Source: Pseudomonas uvaldensis (lineage in GTDB: Bacteria; Pseudomonadota; Gammaproteobacteria; Pseudomonadales; Pseudomonadaceae). Taken from it: a stretch of DNA of 64,000 nt. Of the stretch, positions 47,260-56,151 are shown piece after piece; the first letter of the stretch is position 1, and every line of letters starts with the position of its first letter. The stretch spans positions 62,001 to 126,000 of the forward strand of contig NZ_JAIWKS010000006.1 of NCBI RefSeq assembly GCF_021271205.1, read 5' to 3'. The position numbers were made by a program, and so were the translations under genes. The notes beneath the pieces are model-generated. The model was not told the origin of the DNA and did not search any database. It saw only the letters and a program-made list of their open reading frames with translations.

Positions 47260-49608
47260 TCAGGCCGACCTGGCCAGGATCACTCCATCTTCGCTCGCAG
47301 CTTCCAGGCGGATCGCGACGAATTTCGACGTCGGTGTGTGGCTGCCATCGCCAATGCTCTCCAGTGGCACCAGCGGATTCACCTCGGGGTAGTAGGCAGC
47401 GGCCTGTCCGGCGGGGATATCGAACGCCAGCAGGGTAAAACCCTTGACCCGCCGCTCGTGACCGTCATCCCACAGTGAAACGATGTCAACCTTCTGTCCG
47501 GGCTTGAGGCCCAGGCGAACGATATCGGCTTCATTGACGAACAACACGTCACGTTGGCCTTTCACGCCACGATAGCGGTCGTTCAGGCCATAGATAGTGG
47601 TGTTGTACTGGTCGTGGGAGCGCATGGACTGCAGGATCAGATCCGGTAGCTGTCCGGTGGCGCGGGTGCGCTCATGTACCAGATCTGCCGGCAGTTTGTT
47701 GGGCTTGAAATTGGCGCGGCCCGAAGCGGTATTCCAGCGACGCGCACCGGCGCTGTTGCCCAGATAGAAGCCTCCGGGATTGCGTACCTTCTCGTTGAAA
47801 TCCTTGAAACCAGGGATGGTGTCGGCGATCAGGTCGCGGATGCGGCTGTAGTCGGCCACCAGCCAGCTCCAATCCACGGGGCGATTGCCCAGCGTGGCGG
47901 CGGCGATACCGGCGATGATCCAGGGCTCGGAGCGCATCTGGTTCGACAGCGGTTCCAATTGGCCCATGGACGCATGGACCATGCTGAAAGAGTCTTCCAC
48001 GGTCACCGCCTGCGCGCCTTCGGCCTGCCGGTCGATGTCGGTACGACCCAGGCACGGCAATATCAATGCCTCTTTGCCGTGGGCCAGATGACTGCGGTTG
48101 AGCTTGGTACTGATCTGTACCGTCAGGTCGCAATTGCTCAAGGCCTGGAAGGTGCGGTGACTGTCCGGCGTAGCCTGGGCGAAGTTGCCCCCCAGGCCGA
48201 TGAACACCTTCGCCCGGCTGGTGGCCATGGCGTGGATCGCCTCGACCACGTTGTGACCGTTCTCGCGCGGCACCTTGAACTGAAAGCGACGTTCCAGCGA
48301 ATCCAGGAACGCTACCGGTGGGCGTTCGTTGATGCCCATGGTCCGGTCGCCCTGAACGTTGCTGTGGCCACGAACCGGGCACAGGCCCGCACCCGGCCGG
48401 CCGATGTTGCCGCGCAGCATCATCAGGTTGGCGATTTCCTGAATGGTTGCCACCGAATGACGATGCTGGGTAATCCCCATGGCCCAGCACATGATCACGC
48501 TCTTGCTCCTGGCGTACATGCGGGCCGCTTGCTCGATCTCGGCCAGGGTCAGGCCCGATTGCTCGACGATCTGTTCCCACGGGGTGTCGTCGACCACGGC
48601 CAGGTAATCCAGCACGTTGGTGCTGTGCTCATTGAGGAAAACGTGGTCGAACACCGCGGGAGCGCCAGTGTTCTGCGCTTCACGTTCCCATTGCAGCAGG
48701 AATTTTGCCATGCCGCGCAATATCGCCATGTCGCCACCCAGGGCCGGGCGGAAAAAGGCGGTGTTGGTCGGTTTGTCGCCGTTGGTCAGCATTTCCAGCG
48801 GGTGTTGCGGGTGCTGGAAACGTTCCAGGCCCCGTTCTTTCAGCGGATTGATGCAGACCACCTGCGCCCCGCGCTTTACGGCTTCGCGCAGCGGCTCGAG
48901 CATGCGTGGGTGGTTGGTGCCGGGGTTCTGTCCCCAGACGAAAATCGCGTCGGCGTGTTCGAAATCGTCGAACGTCACCGTGCCCTTGCCCACGCCGACG
49001 CTCTGGGACAGCGCCACACCGCTGGCCTCGTGGCACATGTTCGAGCAGTCGGGGAAGTTGTTGGTGCCATAGGCGCGCACGAACAGTTGATACAGGTAGG
49101 CCGCTTCGTTGCTGGCTCGGCCCGAGGTGTAGAACTCGGCCTCGTTCGGACTGGACAGCCCTTGCAGGTGTTTGCCGATCAGGGCAAACGCCGCGTCCCA
49201 ACTAATGGGTTTATAACGATCGGTTTCGGCGTCGTAGCTCAATGGTTCGGTCAGCCGCCCCTGGTATTCGAGCCAGTAATCGCTCTGCTCCAGCAGCGAA
49301 CTCACGCTGTGCCTGGCGAAGAATGCGCTGTCGACACGACGCTTGGTCGCTTCCCAGTTCACGGCCTTGGCGCCGTTTTCGCAGAACTTGACCACGCCAC
49401 TTTCCGGCGAGTCGCCCCAGGCGCAGCCCGGGCAGTCGAAACCGCCGTTCTGATTGGTCTTGAGCATCATGCGGATGTTTTTCAGCGCATTATCGCTGGT
49501 CAGCCAGGCCTGAGCGACGCTGATCAGCGCGCCCCAACCACCGGCCGGGCCCTTGTAGGGTTTGTAGCGTGGTACGGGTTTCTGGTCGGCTTGTTGATGA
49601 TTGCTCAC
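47260..49608 (-). CDS. FdhF/YdeP-family molybdopterin oxidoreductase
   Basis: A 782-residue bis-molybdopterin enzyme of the formate-dehydrogenase-alpha-like YdeP family. N-terminal cysteines occur in FDCPGCAWGD near residue 45 and VVKFCENGAKAVNWE. Molybdopterin domains show FYTSGRASNEAAYLYQ near 155, NMCHEASGVALSQSVGVGKG near 180, FVWGQNPGTNHPRML near 213 and GNIGRPGAGLCPVRGHSNVQ near 395. The C-terminal MopB_CT region has LRSHDQYNTTIYGLNDRYRG-like text near 660. Substrate uncertain; E. coli YdeP aids acid resistance. GTG start at 49608 with GGAG upstream, overlapping fdhD by 4 bases. Confidence 0.9.
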   Translation of the reverse strand: MSNHQQADQKPVPRYKPYKGPAGGWGALISVAQAWLTSDNALKNIRMMLKTNQNGGFDCPGCAWGDSPESGVVKFCENGAKAVNWEATKRRVDSAFFARHSVSSLLEQSDYWLEYQGRLTEPLSYDAETDRYKPISWDAAFALIGKHLQGLSSPNEAEFYTSGRASNEAAYLYQLFVRAYGTNNFPDCSNMCHEASGVALSQSVGVGKGTVTFDDFEHADAIFVWGQNPGTNHPRMLEPLREAVKRGAQVVCINPLKERGLERFQHPQHPLEMLTNGDKPTNTAFFRPALGGDMAILRGMAKFLLQWEREAQNTGAPAVFDHVFLNEHSTNVLDYLAVVDDTPWEQIVEQSGLTLAEIEQAARMYARSKSVIMCWAMGITQHRHSVATIQEIANLMMLRGNIGRPGAGLCPVRGHSNVQGDRTMGINERPPVAFLDSLERRFQFKVPRENGHNVVEAIHAMATSRAKVFIGLGGNFAQATPDSHRTFQALSNCDLTVQISTKLNRSHLAHGKEALILPCLGRTDIDRQAEGAQAVTVEDSFSMVHASMGQLEPLSNQMRSEPWIIAGIAAATLGNRPVDWSWLVADYSRIRDLIADTIPGFKDFNEKVRNPGGFYLGNSAGARRWNTASGRANFKPNKLPADLVHERTRATGQLPDLILQSMRSHDQYNTTIYGLNDRYRGVKGQRDVLFVNEADIVRLGLKPGQKVDIVSLWDDGHERRVKGFTLLAFDIPAGQAAAYYPEVNPLVPLESIGDGSHTPTSKFVAIRLEAASEDGVILARSA

Positions 49609-50450
49609 GCTTGTTTCTCCATCGCAGGGCTGTAGACCCGCGGCGCACTTTTTTGCGGCAGGTGGATGAGGTTGAGGTTGTGTTGGCGAGCCCACTGCAC
49701 GGCAAGGCCCGTGGGCGAGGACAGGCTGACCAGGGTCTGGATGCCGGCGCGTAGCACCTTCTGGATCAGTTCGAGGCTGCAACGGCTGGTGACGATCGCC
49801 AGGCCACCGGCGACCGGAATCCGTTGCCGGACCAACGCACCGATCAGCTTGTCGAGAGCGTTATGCCGGCCGATGTCTTCGCGCCCGAGCAGCAATTGTC
49901 CTTGAGCGTCCATGAACAACGCCGCGTGGACTGCGCCACAATGCTGGCCCAGGGGTTGGAACTGGCCAATGCGTTGACGCAGGCCATCGAGCCATTGCGC
50001 CGGTGGCAGCGGGGCGCCGGGCAATGCCTTGAGGTTGGGCAGCGCCTGTTCCACCGCTTCTACGCCGCACAAGCCGCAGCCGCTGGTACCGGCCAGTTGG
50101 CGGCGTTGTTGCTTGAGGTTCCAGAACGCACGGTTGGCGATGGTCACCTGGGCGTGATGCGCCGACCCCGCACCTGTCAGTTGCAGGTCATAGATGTCCG
50201 ACGCGTCTTCGATGATGCCGCTGCCCAGGCTGAAGCCGACGATGAAGTCTTCCAGGTCGGTAGGTGTCACCAGCATGACGGCCTGGCTGATGCCGTTATA
50301 GGCAATCGCCAACGCCACTTCTTCAGCCAGCGCGGTGCTGTCCGATTGGGAGTGGTCCAGATTGCAGTAGCGATAGCTCTGGCTGGCGGCTGGTCCGGGT
50401 GCATCGACCGAAGGTACCTGGCAGACAGGAGGCTTGTCGTTCATGGGCAT
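49605..50450 (-). CDS. fdhD: Formate dehydrogenase accessory sulfurtransferase
   Basis: FdhD carries sulfur from a cysteine desulfurase to the molybdenum cofactor, which FdhF-type enzymes need. The 281 residues match. The key motif is SGCGLCG near residue 122 (two cysteines), with LVTPTDLEDFIVGFSLGSG near 60 and GREDIGRHNALDKLIG near 190, followed by IVTSRCSLELIQKVLRAGI. Two starts are near each other, at 50450 and 50444, and neither has a clear ribosome site. Coupled to the oxidoreductase gene by the 4-base overlap GTGA. Confidence 0.9.
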   Translation of the reverse strand: MPMNDKPPVCQVPSVDAPGPAASQSYRYCNLDHSQSDSTALAEEVALAIAYNGISQAVMLVTPTDLEDFIVGFSLGSGIIEDASDIYDLQLTGAGSAHHAQVTIANRAFWNLKQQRRQLAGTSGCGLCGVEAVEQALPNLKALPGAPLPPAQWLDGLRQRIGQFQPLGQHCGAVHAALFMDAQGQLLLGREDIGRHNALDKLIGALVRQRIPVAGGLAIVTSRCSLELIQKVLRAGIQTLVSLSSPTGLAVQWARQHNLNLIHLPQKSAPRVYSPAMEKQA

Positions 50451-50537
50451 CACTGAAAGTAGGAATAGTGCTAAGACTAAATGCGGCAATCTGCCACGTC
50501 TAATCGCTATTACTGATCTTTCAATAGATGACGTCGA

Positions 50538-51425
50538 TCAAGTTGTTGTCATTGATTTCTGGTAGAGGGCAAAACAAGCTTCGGCCAGCGCCGAGCGTGG
50601 CGCGCCGCGACGCATGATGAGCCCCAGCGGGACCAGCGTTTGCGCGCTTTCGATGGGCTGGATGCGCAGGTCTTCGGTCAGCACGTTCAGGCCGCTGTCC
50701 AAGGGCATCACCGCGCAGCACAGGCCACCGTGAACCGCTTGTAGCAATTGATGCACGGCGTCGGTTTGCAGCAATGGTTGAGGCGTCAGGCCTCGGCTGT
50801 GGAAGTTGTAGTCGATGGACTGACGAAAGTGCATGCCGCTGGTGAGCATTCCCAGGGGCAACTCCATCAGCGCCTGCCAGCTCAGTGGCTGTTCCCCGAA
50901 AAAGAAATAACGCTGGTCATAAAGCAGTCCCATGCGGGTGTAGCTGAAAGACAGTGCCTCAAAACGCTCGTTATCCAAACGCTCGAGGTAGGAAATACCC
51001 AAGTCTATGCGGTTATTCGCCAGTTGCTCGAGGATCTGCTCGGAGCTCAGGGATGACAGTTCAAAGCGCAGGTTCGGGTGTTCTGCATGCAAGCGCTGCA
51101 TCATCGTCAACGGGCTGAAGTCCGACAACGGCACCACGCCCAGGCGCAGCGTACCCACCAGGTTGCCGCGACAGGCCGCCGCTTCGGCCTGAAGGCCGTC
51201 ATAGGCCGCCAGTACCGTGCGCGCCCAGGCTAGCACTCGTTCCCCGGGAGCAGTGAAACCTTCGAAGCGCTGGCCTCGATTGACCAGCGGCAGACCCAGC
51301 TCTTCCTCAAGGCTTCGCAGGCGCATTGACAGAGTGGGTTGGGTGATGTGGCAGCGGGCGGCGGCTTGGCCGAAGTGGCGGGTTTCGTCCAGTGCGATGA
51401 GAAATTTCAGCTGCTTGATGTCCAT
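50538..51425 (-). CDS. LysR-family transcriptional regulator
   Basis: A 295-residue LysR regulator with HFGQAAARCHITQPTLSMRL near residue 17 in the helix-turn-helix and the effector domain from about residue 88 (GTLRLGVVPLSDFSPLTMMQ). It lies 87 bases upstream of fdhD on the same strand and diverges from kbp. The fdhDF operon is one possible target, but the effector is not evident. The start MDIKQLKFLI at 51425 is where LysR similarity begins; the frame runs 210 bases further. Confidence 0.88.
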   Translation of the reverse strand: MDIKQLKFLIALDETRHFGQAAARCHITQPTLSMRLRSLEEELGLPLVNRGQRFEGFTAPGERVLAWARTVLAAYDGLQAEAAACRGNLVGTLRLGVVPLSDFSPLTMMQRLHAEHPNLRFELSSLSSEQILEQLANNRIDLGISYLERLDNERFEALSFSYTRMGLLYDQRYFFFGEQPLSWQALMELPLGMLTSGMHFRQSIDYNFHSRGLTPQPLLQTDAVHQLLQAVHGGLCCAVMPLDSGLNVLTEDLRIQPIESAQTLVPLGLIMRRGAPRSALAEACFALYQKSMTTT

Positions 51426-51558
51426 CTTCGCTCCAGGGCGCAGGAAGGTTCGGATTCTAGCGCTTGCGAGGCACGGGGTCATTGGTCGGCTGGGGGTCGG
51501 GTTCGTTCGGCTTGGTCTAGTCTTTGTGTTTGGACACTCGAAGCAAGGAGAGAATGCG

Positions 51559-52008
51559 ATGAGCCTTTTCAGTTTCTTGAAAGAAGCCGGTGAAAAAATT
51601 CTCGATGCGCTGACACCCGATAAGGCACAAGCCAACAGCGAAGCGCTGACCAGGCATGTGCAAGATGCGCTGACAGGTATCGATACCTCGAAGATTCAAG
51701 TGAAGCTCGAAGGCGAGAAAGTCATCGCCACGGGTGAGGCCGCGAGCCAGGAAGAGAAGGAAAAAATTCTGCTGGCATTAGGCAACGTCGCCGGCATCAG
51801 CGGGGTCGATGATCAGATTACGGTCACAGGTCCGGTCGCTAAGGAAGCCAAGTTTGTCACCGTCGAGAAAGGTGACACATTGAGCGCCATTTCCAAGCGC
51901 GTTTACGGCGATGCGAACAAGTACCAGAAAATCTTCGAGGCCAACAAACCGATGCTCAAGCACCCGGACAAGATTTACCCGGGGCAGGAGCTGCGCATCC
52001 CGGAATAG
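51559..52008 (+). CDS. kbp: Potassium-binding protein Kbp (BON-LysM)
   Basis: Cytoplasmic K+-binding protein, E. coli Kbp/YgaU homologue; the 149 residues equal its length. An N-terminal BON domain (about 25-90, HVQDALTGIDTSKIQVKLEG) is followed by LysM (about 96-147, KFVTVEKGDTLSAISKRVYG, then PDKIYPGQELRIPE). No signal peptide is seen. AAGGAG eight bases before the ATG at 51559 fixes the start. It is a single-gene unit. Confidence 0.92.
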   Translation: MSLFSFLKEAGEKILDALTPDKAQANSEALTRHVQDALTGIDTSKIQVKLEGEKVIATGEAASQEEKEKILLALGNVAGISGVDDQITVTGPVAKEAKFVTVEKGDTLSAISKRVYGDANKYQKIFEANKPMLKHPDKIYPGQELRIPE

Positions 52009-52030
52009 ATCCCGGGACCGCGTCGCCTTC

Positions 52031-52090
52031 ATCGCGAGCAAGCCCGTCCCAGGGTTTTTGGGCGTCCAGGGGAGCGAGCCTGCTCGCGAC
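52031..52090. repeat. REP pair in reversed (tail-to-tail) order
   Basis: Here the arm ATCGCGAGCAAGCCCGTCCC comes first and GGGGAGCGAGCCTGCTCGCG second, the opposite arrangement from the other copies, and the inner GTGGGAG ends are eroded. It lies between convergent kbp and yrfG. Confidence 0.6.
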
Positions 52091-52104
52091 AGAGCGACAT
52101 CGTT

Positions 52105-52767
52105 CTAAAGCCCTGCGATCAAATCACGGTAATCCCCCAGCGCCTCGAACTCCCCCGTATCCTTCGGCCCTTTGCGGCTGTCCGGTTCACTGACCGCCAG
52201 CAGATGCGCCACGCCGAAATCCCTGGCGCTGCGCAGTACCGGCAAGGTGTCGTCGATAAACAGGCTGCGGGCCGGGTCGAAGTTCAGGTCGGCGTGCAGC
52301 GCGTCCCAGAATTGCGGGTTTTCCTTGGGAAACCCGTAATCGTGTGAACTGATCAAGCGCTCGAAATAAGGCGCCAGTTCGATGCGTTCCAGCTTCAGGG
52401 ATAACGAATCGCGGTGGGCGTTGGTGATCATCACCACGCGTTTACCGGCTCGTTGGATTGCCGCCAGAAATGTATCGGCATCCGGGCGCAAGGCGATCAG
52501 GTGCGCGGTTTCCAGTTTCAGCTCACGCACCGGCAGCTTCAGCTCGGTGCTCCAGAAATCCAGGCAGTACCATTGCAATTGCCCGGCGTTGCGCTCGAAC
52601 AGCGGTTGCAGCTCCATTTCGGCCATGGCCCGGCTCACACCGTGTAGCTCGGCGTAGCGCTGAGGCAGGTGTTCCATCCAGAAATGATTGTCGTAATGCA
52701 GGTCCAGCAGGGTGCCGTCCATGTCCAGCAGAACCGTATCGATCTCGTGCCAGGGCAACAAGGCCAT
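52105..52767 (-). CDS. yrfG: HAD-family nucleotidase YrfG (GMP/IMP nucleotidase)
   Basis: A 220-residue HAD phosphatase. Motif I is LLDMDGTLLDLHYDN near residue 13, motif II VVMITNAHRDSLSL near 112, the lysine in YGFPKENPQFW near 144 and motif IV LFIDDTLPVLRSA near 168. E. coli YrfG dephosphorylates purine nucleotides such as GMP and IMP. GGAGAAG precedes the ATG at 52767. It diverges from nudE across 88 bases, as in other gamma-proteobacteria. Confidence 0.9.
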   Translation of the reverse strand: MALLPWHEIDTVLLDMDGTLLDLHYDNHFWMEHLPQRYAELHGVSRAMAEMELQPLFERNAGQLQWYCLDFWSTELKLPVRELKLETAHLIALRPDADTFLAAIQRAGKRVVMITNAHRDSLSLKLERIELAPYFERLISSHDYGFPKENPQFWDALHADLNFDPARSLFIDDTLPVLRSARDFGVAHLLAVSEPDSRKGPKDTGEFEALGDYRDLIAGL

Positions 52768-52855
52768 AAAACTTCTCCAGCGGTAATCGGATATCCGACA
52801 CAAACAATCAGAATAGGCCGGGTATAGTAGCTCGCTATCGCCCAGGGAGCCGTTT

Positions 52856-53422
52856 ATGCGCCAGAAGCCCACCATACTCGATCGACGGATCGTCGCCACC
52901 AGCCGCCTGTTTTGCGTGGAAGAATTGAAACTGCGTTTTTCCAATGGTGTGGAACGCACCTATGAGCGTTTGGCGGGCAAGGGCACGGGGTACGGGGCGG
53001 TAATGATCGTGGCGATGCTCGATACAGAGCATGCGGTGTTGGTGGAAGAGTATTGCGGCGGTACCGATGCCTATGAATTGTCCCTGCCAAAGGGGCTCAT
53101 CGAACCCGGGGAAGATGTGCTGGCGGCAGCTGAGCGGGAGCTCAAGGAGGAGGCCGGGTTCGGCGCACGGCAATTGGAACACCTGACCGAACTGTCCCTC
53201 TCGCCCGGTTACATGAGCCAGAAGATTCAGGTCGTGCTGGCAACCGATTTGTACGAAGAGCGGCTGGAGGGCGACGAGCCAGAGCCGATGCGCGTAGACA
53301 AAGTCAATCTGCGCGAACTGTCGGCCCTGGCGCAAAACCCCCAATTCACCGAGGGCCGCGCCCTGGCGGCGCTGTATCTGGCGCGTGACCTGCTGACCCA
53401 GCGAGGAGCATTCCTGGCATGA
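52856..53422 (+). CDS. nudE: ADP compounds hydrolase NudE
   Basis: A 188-residue Nudix hydrolase that cleaves ADP-ribose, NADH and Ap3A-type compounds. The Nudix box is GLIEPGEDVLAAAERELKEE followed by AGF near residues 80-102, with all glutamates present. The N-terminal domain KLRFSNGVERTYERL fits NudE. It overlaps cysQ by 4 bases (ATGA). Confidence 0.93.
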   Translation: MRQKPTILDRRIVATSRLFCVEELKLRFSNGVERTYERLAGKGTGYGAVMIVAMLDTEHAVLVEEYCGGTDAYELSLPKGLIEPGEDVLAAAERELKEEAGFGARQLEHLTELSLSPGYMSQKIQVVLATDLYEERLEGDEPEPMRVDKVNLRELSALAQNPQFTEGRALAALYLARDLLTQRGAFLA

Positions 53423-54246
53423 ACTACCCCCACCCTTTGATGGCCCCTGTAGTCGAGCTGGCGCTGAAGGCCGGTGAGGCGATTCTGCCGTTCTGGCGGG
53501 CCAACGTGCAGGTCGATCACAAGGCCGACGAGTCGCCGGTTACCGCGGCGGACATGGCCGCTCACGATGTCATCGTGGCCGGGCTGAAGGCGCTGGCTCC
53601 CGAGATCCCGATCCTCTCCGAAGAGGATGCCGATATTGCCCAGGGCCTGCGTGCAGGTTGGCAACGCTGGTGGCTGGTGGACCCGTTGGACGGGACCAAG
53701 GAGTTCATTTCCGGCAGCGAGGAATTCACCGTCAATATCGCCCTGGTCGATCAGGGGCGCGTGGTGTTTGGCGTGGTGTCCATGCCTACCACGGGCCGCT
53801 TCTATGTTGGCGGCGCCGGGCTTGGAGCGTGGCGTGGCGACAAGGGGAGCGAGCCGTTATCGATCGGTGTGCGCACTACGCTGGCGCCAGGCGAGACGTT
53901 CACGGTGGTGGCCAGCCGTCGACACACCAGTGCGGAACAGGAGCGCCTGTTGAGCGGCTTGAGCGAGAGCCTGGGGCAATTGCAACTGACCAATATCGGC
54001 AGTTCGTTGAAATTCTGCCTGGTGGCTGAGGGAGCGGCGGATTGTTACCCACGGTTAGCGCCCACTTCCCAGTGGGATACGGCCGCCGCCCAAGGTGTGC
54101 TCGAGGGCGCCGGTGGCGAGGTGCTGGATCTGAGTGGTGAACCGTTCTGTTATCCAGCCCGTGAATCGCTGTTGAATGAATCGTTCCTGGCGTTGCCGGC
54201 GAGAGCAGCGTGGCGTGGGAAGCTATTGGCGCTGGCTTGCTCTTGA
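53419..54246 (+). CDS. cysQ: 3'(2'),5'-bisphosphate nucleotidase
   Basis: Removes 3'-phosphoadenosine 5'-phosphate, the inhibitory by-product of sulfate assimilation. The 275 residues fit. Metal-binding motifs of the inositol-monophosphatase fold are ILSEEDADIAQG near residue 65, VDPLDGTKEFISGSEEF near 90 and QWDTAAAQGVLEGAGGE near 215. Translationally coupled to nudE. Confidence 0.93.
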   Translation: MNYPHPLMAPVVELALKAGEAILPFWRANVQVDHKADESPVTAADMAAHDVIVAGLKALAPEIPILSEEDADIAQGLRAGWQRWWLVDPLDGTKEFISGSEEFTVNIALVDQGRVVFGVVSMPTTGRFYVGGAGLGAWRGDKGSEPLSIGVRTTLAPGETFTVVASRRHTSAEQERLLSGLSESLGQLQLTNIGSSLKFCLVAEGAADCYPRLAPTSQWDTAAAQGVLEGAGGEVLDLSGEPFCYPARESLLNESFLALPARAAWRGKLLALACS

Positions 54247-54267
54247 ACCGATCCTGTGGCGAGGTAT

Positions 54268-54723
54268 TCAGCGGTGGAGCACATACTGCCCCTCGAATCG
54301 AACCGCCGCTTCATCGCTGGCATCATTCAACACCTGCGTCTGTAAAGTCAGCCGCGCCCGTCCATAACGCCGGTAAGTGCCCAAAAAGCGTTTCCAGACC
54401 TGTTCATCAGGCGCGTCGCAGACGACGGTCGCGTCGCCGGTGACCGGCAGCGGATAGCTGATCTGTCCTTCCTGAATCACGATATGTCCATCCTCGATGC
54501 CGTCTTCGCGCAGGGCCAGGTGCAACCAGCCCCAGCCGCCCAGTACCGCGCCGCAATACAGGCTGCCGCCGAACATGGTGCTCTTGTGGTTGACGTTGGC
54601 CGCAAGTGGCAGGAACAGGCGAAGTTGCCGGGCGTGCCAATCGAGCACCTTGAGACCCATGTCCCGGGTCAATGGGATGTCGTGGTGCAGAATCGATTCC
54701 AGGTAACGACTGTCGCGGTTCAT
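54268..54723 (-). CDS. YiiD C-terminal-type thioesterase
   Basis: A 151-residue hotdog protein of the kind found at the C-terminus of YiiD. The core block is HKSTMFGGSLYCGAVLGGWG near residues 46-65, with LHLALREDG. It stands alone, 21 bases beyond convergent cysQ and 36 bases downstream of dctD on the same strand. Substrate unknown. Confidence 0.8.
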   Translation of the reverse strand: MNRDSRYLESILHHDIPLTRDMGLKVLDWHARQLRLFLPLAANVNHKSTMFGGSLYCGAVLGGWGWLHLALREDGIEDGHIVIQEGQISYPLPVTGDATVVCDAPDEQVWKRFLGTYRRYGRARLTLQTQVLNDASDEAAVRFEGQYVLHR

Positions 54724-54759
54724 TGCAGGCCTCTTGCGTGAAAGAAGGAGGACGATGAC

Positions 54760-56151
54760 TCAATCGGACTCATCGGCCGCGCCCTGACTGCTGTCGCCGA
54801 AGGTCAGGCCATGTTTGCGCAGCTTATCGTGCAAGGTCTTGCGCGGAATGCCCAAGGCTTCGGCGAGACTGCGCACCGAGCCGTGGGGACGAGCCAGTTC
54901 GGCGGCGATCAGGGTTTTCTCGAAGTTTTCCACCTGCTCGCTCAGGCCGCCGTTGACGATCGCCACGGGCGTGCCCGGGGCGCCGTCCGGCGCACTGTTG
55001 TCCAGAGCCAGTTCCAGGCCCAGGGCAAAGCGCTCGGCGGCGTTTTGCAGTTCCCGAACGTTGCCCGGCCAACTGTGGCGCAGCAACAGTGCCCGTTGCG
55101 CCGGTTGCAGTTCATGAGGTGGCAGGCCGTGGCGGGCACTGGCTTCGTCGGCGAAGTGCTGGAACAGCATCAGTGCATCCTCGCCTCGCTCGCGCAACGG
55201 CGGTATGCGCAGCGGCGCGACATTCAGGCGGTAATACAGGTCGGCACGAAAGCGGCCTTGATCGGCGGCCTGACGCAGGTCTTCCTTGGTGGCGGCAATG
55301 ACGCGTATATCCAGCGGGATCTGTTGATTGCCTCCCAATCGCTCCACCACCCGTTCCTGCAACAGGCGCAGCAGCTTGACCTGTACATCCAGGCTCATGC
55401 TTTCGATTTCATCGAGAAACAGCGTGCCGCCATTGGCGAACTCGAACTTGCCGATGCGGCGTTTTTGCGCACCGGTGAAAGCGCCCGGTTCGTGGCCGAA
55501 CAGCTCGCTTTCCACCACCGATTCGGCCAGGGCCCCGGCGTTGATCGCCACGAATGGGCCGTTGCGTCGACTCGAGAGGTCATGCAGCGCACGGGCGACC
55601 ACTTCCTTGCCGGCCCCGGTTTCACCCAGGATCAAAACGTCGGCGCGGGTCGCCGCCAGTGCGCCGATCTGCTCGCGAAGGCGCAGCATCGGCACCGACT
55701 GGCCGACCAGCCGGGCACTGAGCTCCTGACGGTCGCTGAGGGCCAGGCGCAGGCTGCGGTTGTCCAGTACCAATCGACGCAGGGCCAGGGCCCGGCGCAC
55801 GCTGTCGAGCAGGTGATCGCTGGCGAAGGGTTTTTCCAGAAAATCGTAGGCACCGGCGCGCATGGCCTGGACCGCTAGCGGCACATCGCCGTGGCCGGTA
55901 ATCAACAGTACCGGCAGCTCCGAATCCTGGGCGTGGAGCTGGCTCAGCAGTTCGAGGCCGTCGATGCCCGGCATGCGGATGTCGCTGACCACCACGCCCG
56001 GCCAGTCACGTGGCAGCTGTTGCGCAAGATTCCTGGCCTCGGGCAGAGGCAGGACTTTCAGGCCGGCCAGGTCGAGGGTCTGGCTCAGCGCCTGGCGCAG
56101 ATGGGGATCGTCATCGATCAACACCACCTCAATCCGGTTATCGATGGTCAT
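54760..56151 (-). CDS. dctD: Sigma-54-dependent response regulator DctD
   Basis: A 463-residue NtrC-type regulator for C4-dicarboxylate uptake. Receiver with phospho-acceptor D57 in VVVSDIRMPGIDG and KPFASDHLL. AAA+ domain with Walker A GETGAGKEVVARALH near residue 176, the sigma-54 contact GAFTGAQKRRIG near 222, and Walker B GGTLFLDEIES near 238. The C-terminal Fis-type helix has VRSLAEALGIPRKTLHDKL near 430. Its partner kinase overlaps it by 4 bases. Confidence 0.9.
   Translation of the reverse strand: MTIDNRIEVVLIDDDPHLRQALSQTLDLAGLKVLPLPEARNLAQQLPRDWPGVVVSDIRMPGIDGLELLSQLHAQDSELPVLLITGHGDVPLAVQAMRAGAYDFLEKPFASDHLLDSVRRALALRRLVLDNRSLRLALSDRQELSARLVGQSVPMLRLREQIGALAATRADVLILGETGAGKEVVARALHDLSSRRNGPFVAINAGALAESVVESELFGHEPGAFTGAQKRRIGKFEFANGGTLFLDEIESMSLDVQVKLLRLLQERVVERLGGNQQIPLDIRVIAATKEDLRQAADQGRFRADLYYRLNVAPLRIPPLRERGEDALMLFQHFADEASARHGLPPHELQPAQRALLLRHSWPGNVRELQNAAERFALGLELALDNSAPDGAPGTPVAIVNGGLSEQVENFEKTLIAAELARPHGSVRSLAEALGIPRKTLHDKLRKHGLTFGDSSQGAADESD

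Noticed and set aside
47674..49635. Plus-strand open frame of about 650 codons
   Set aside because: Antisense shadow of the FdhF-family gene, whose motifs are all present on the minus strand.
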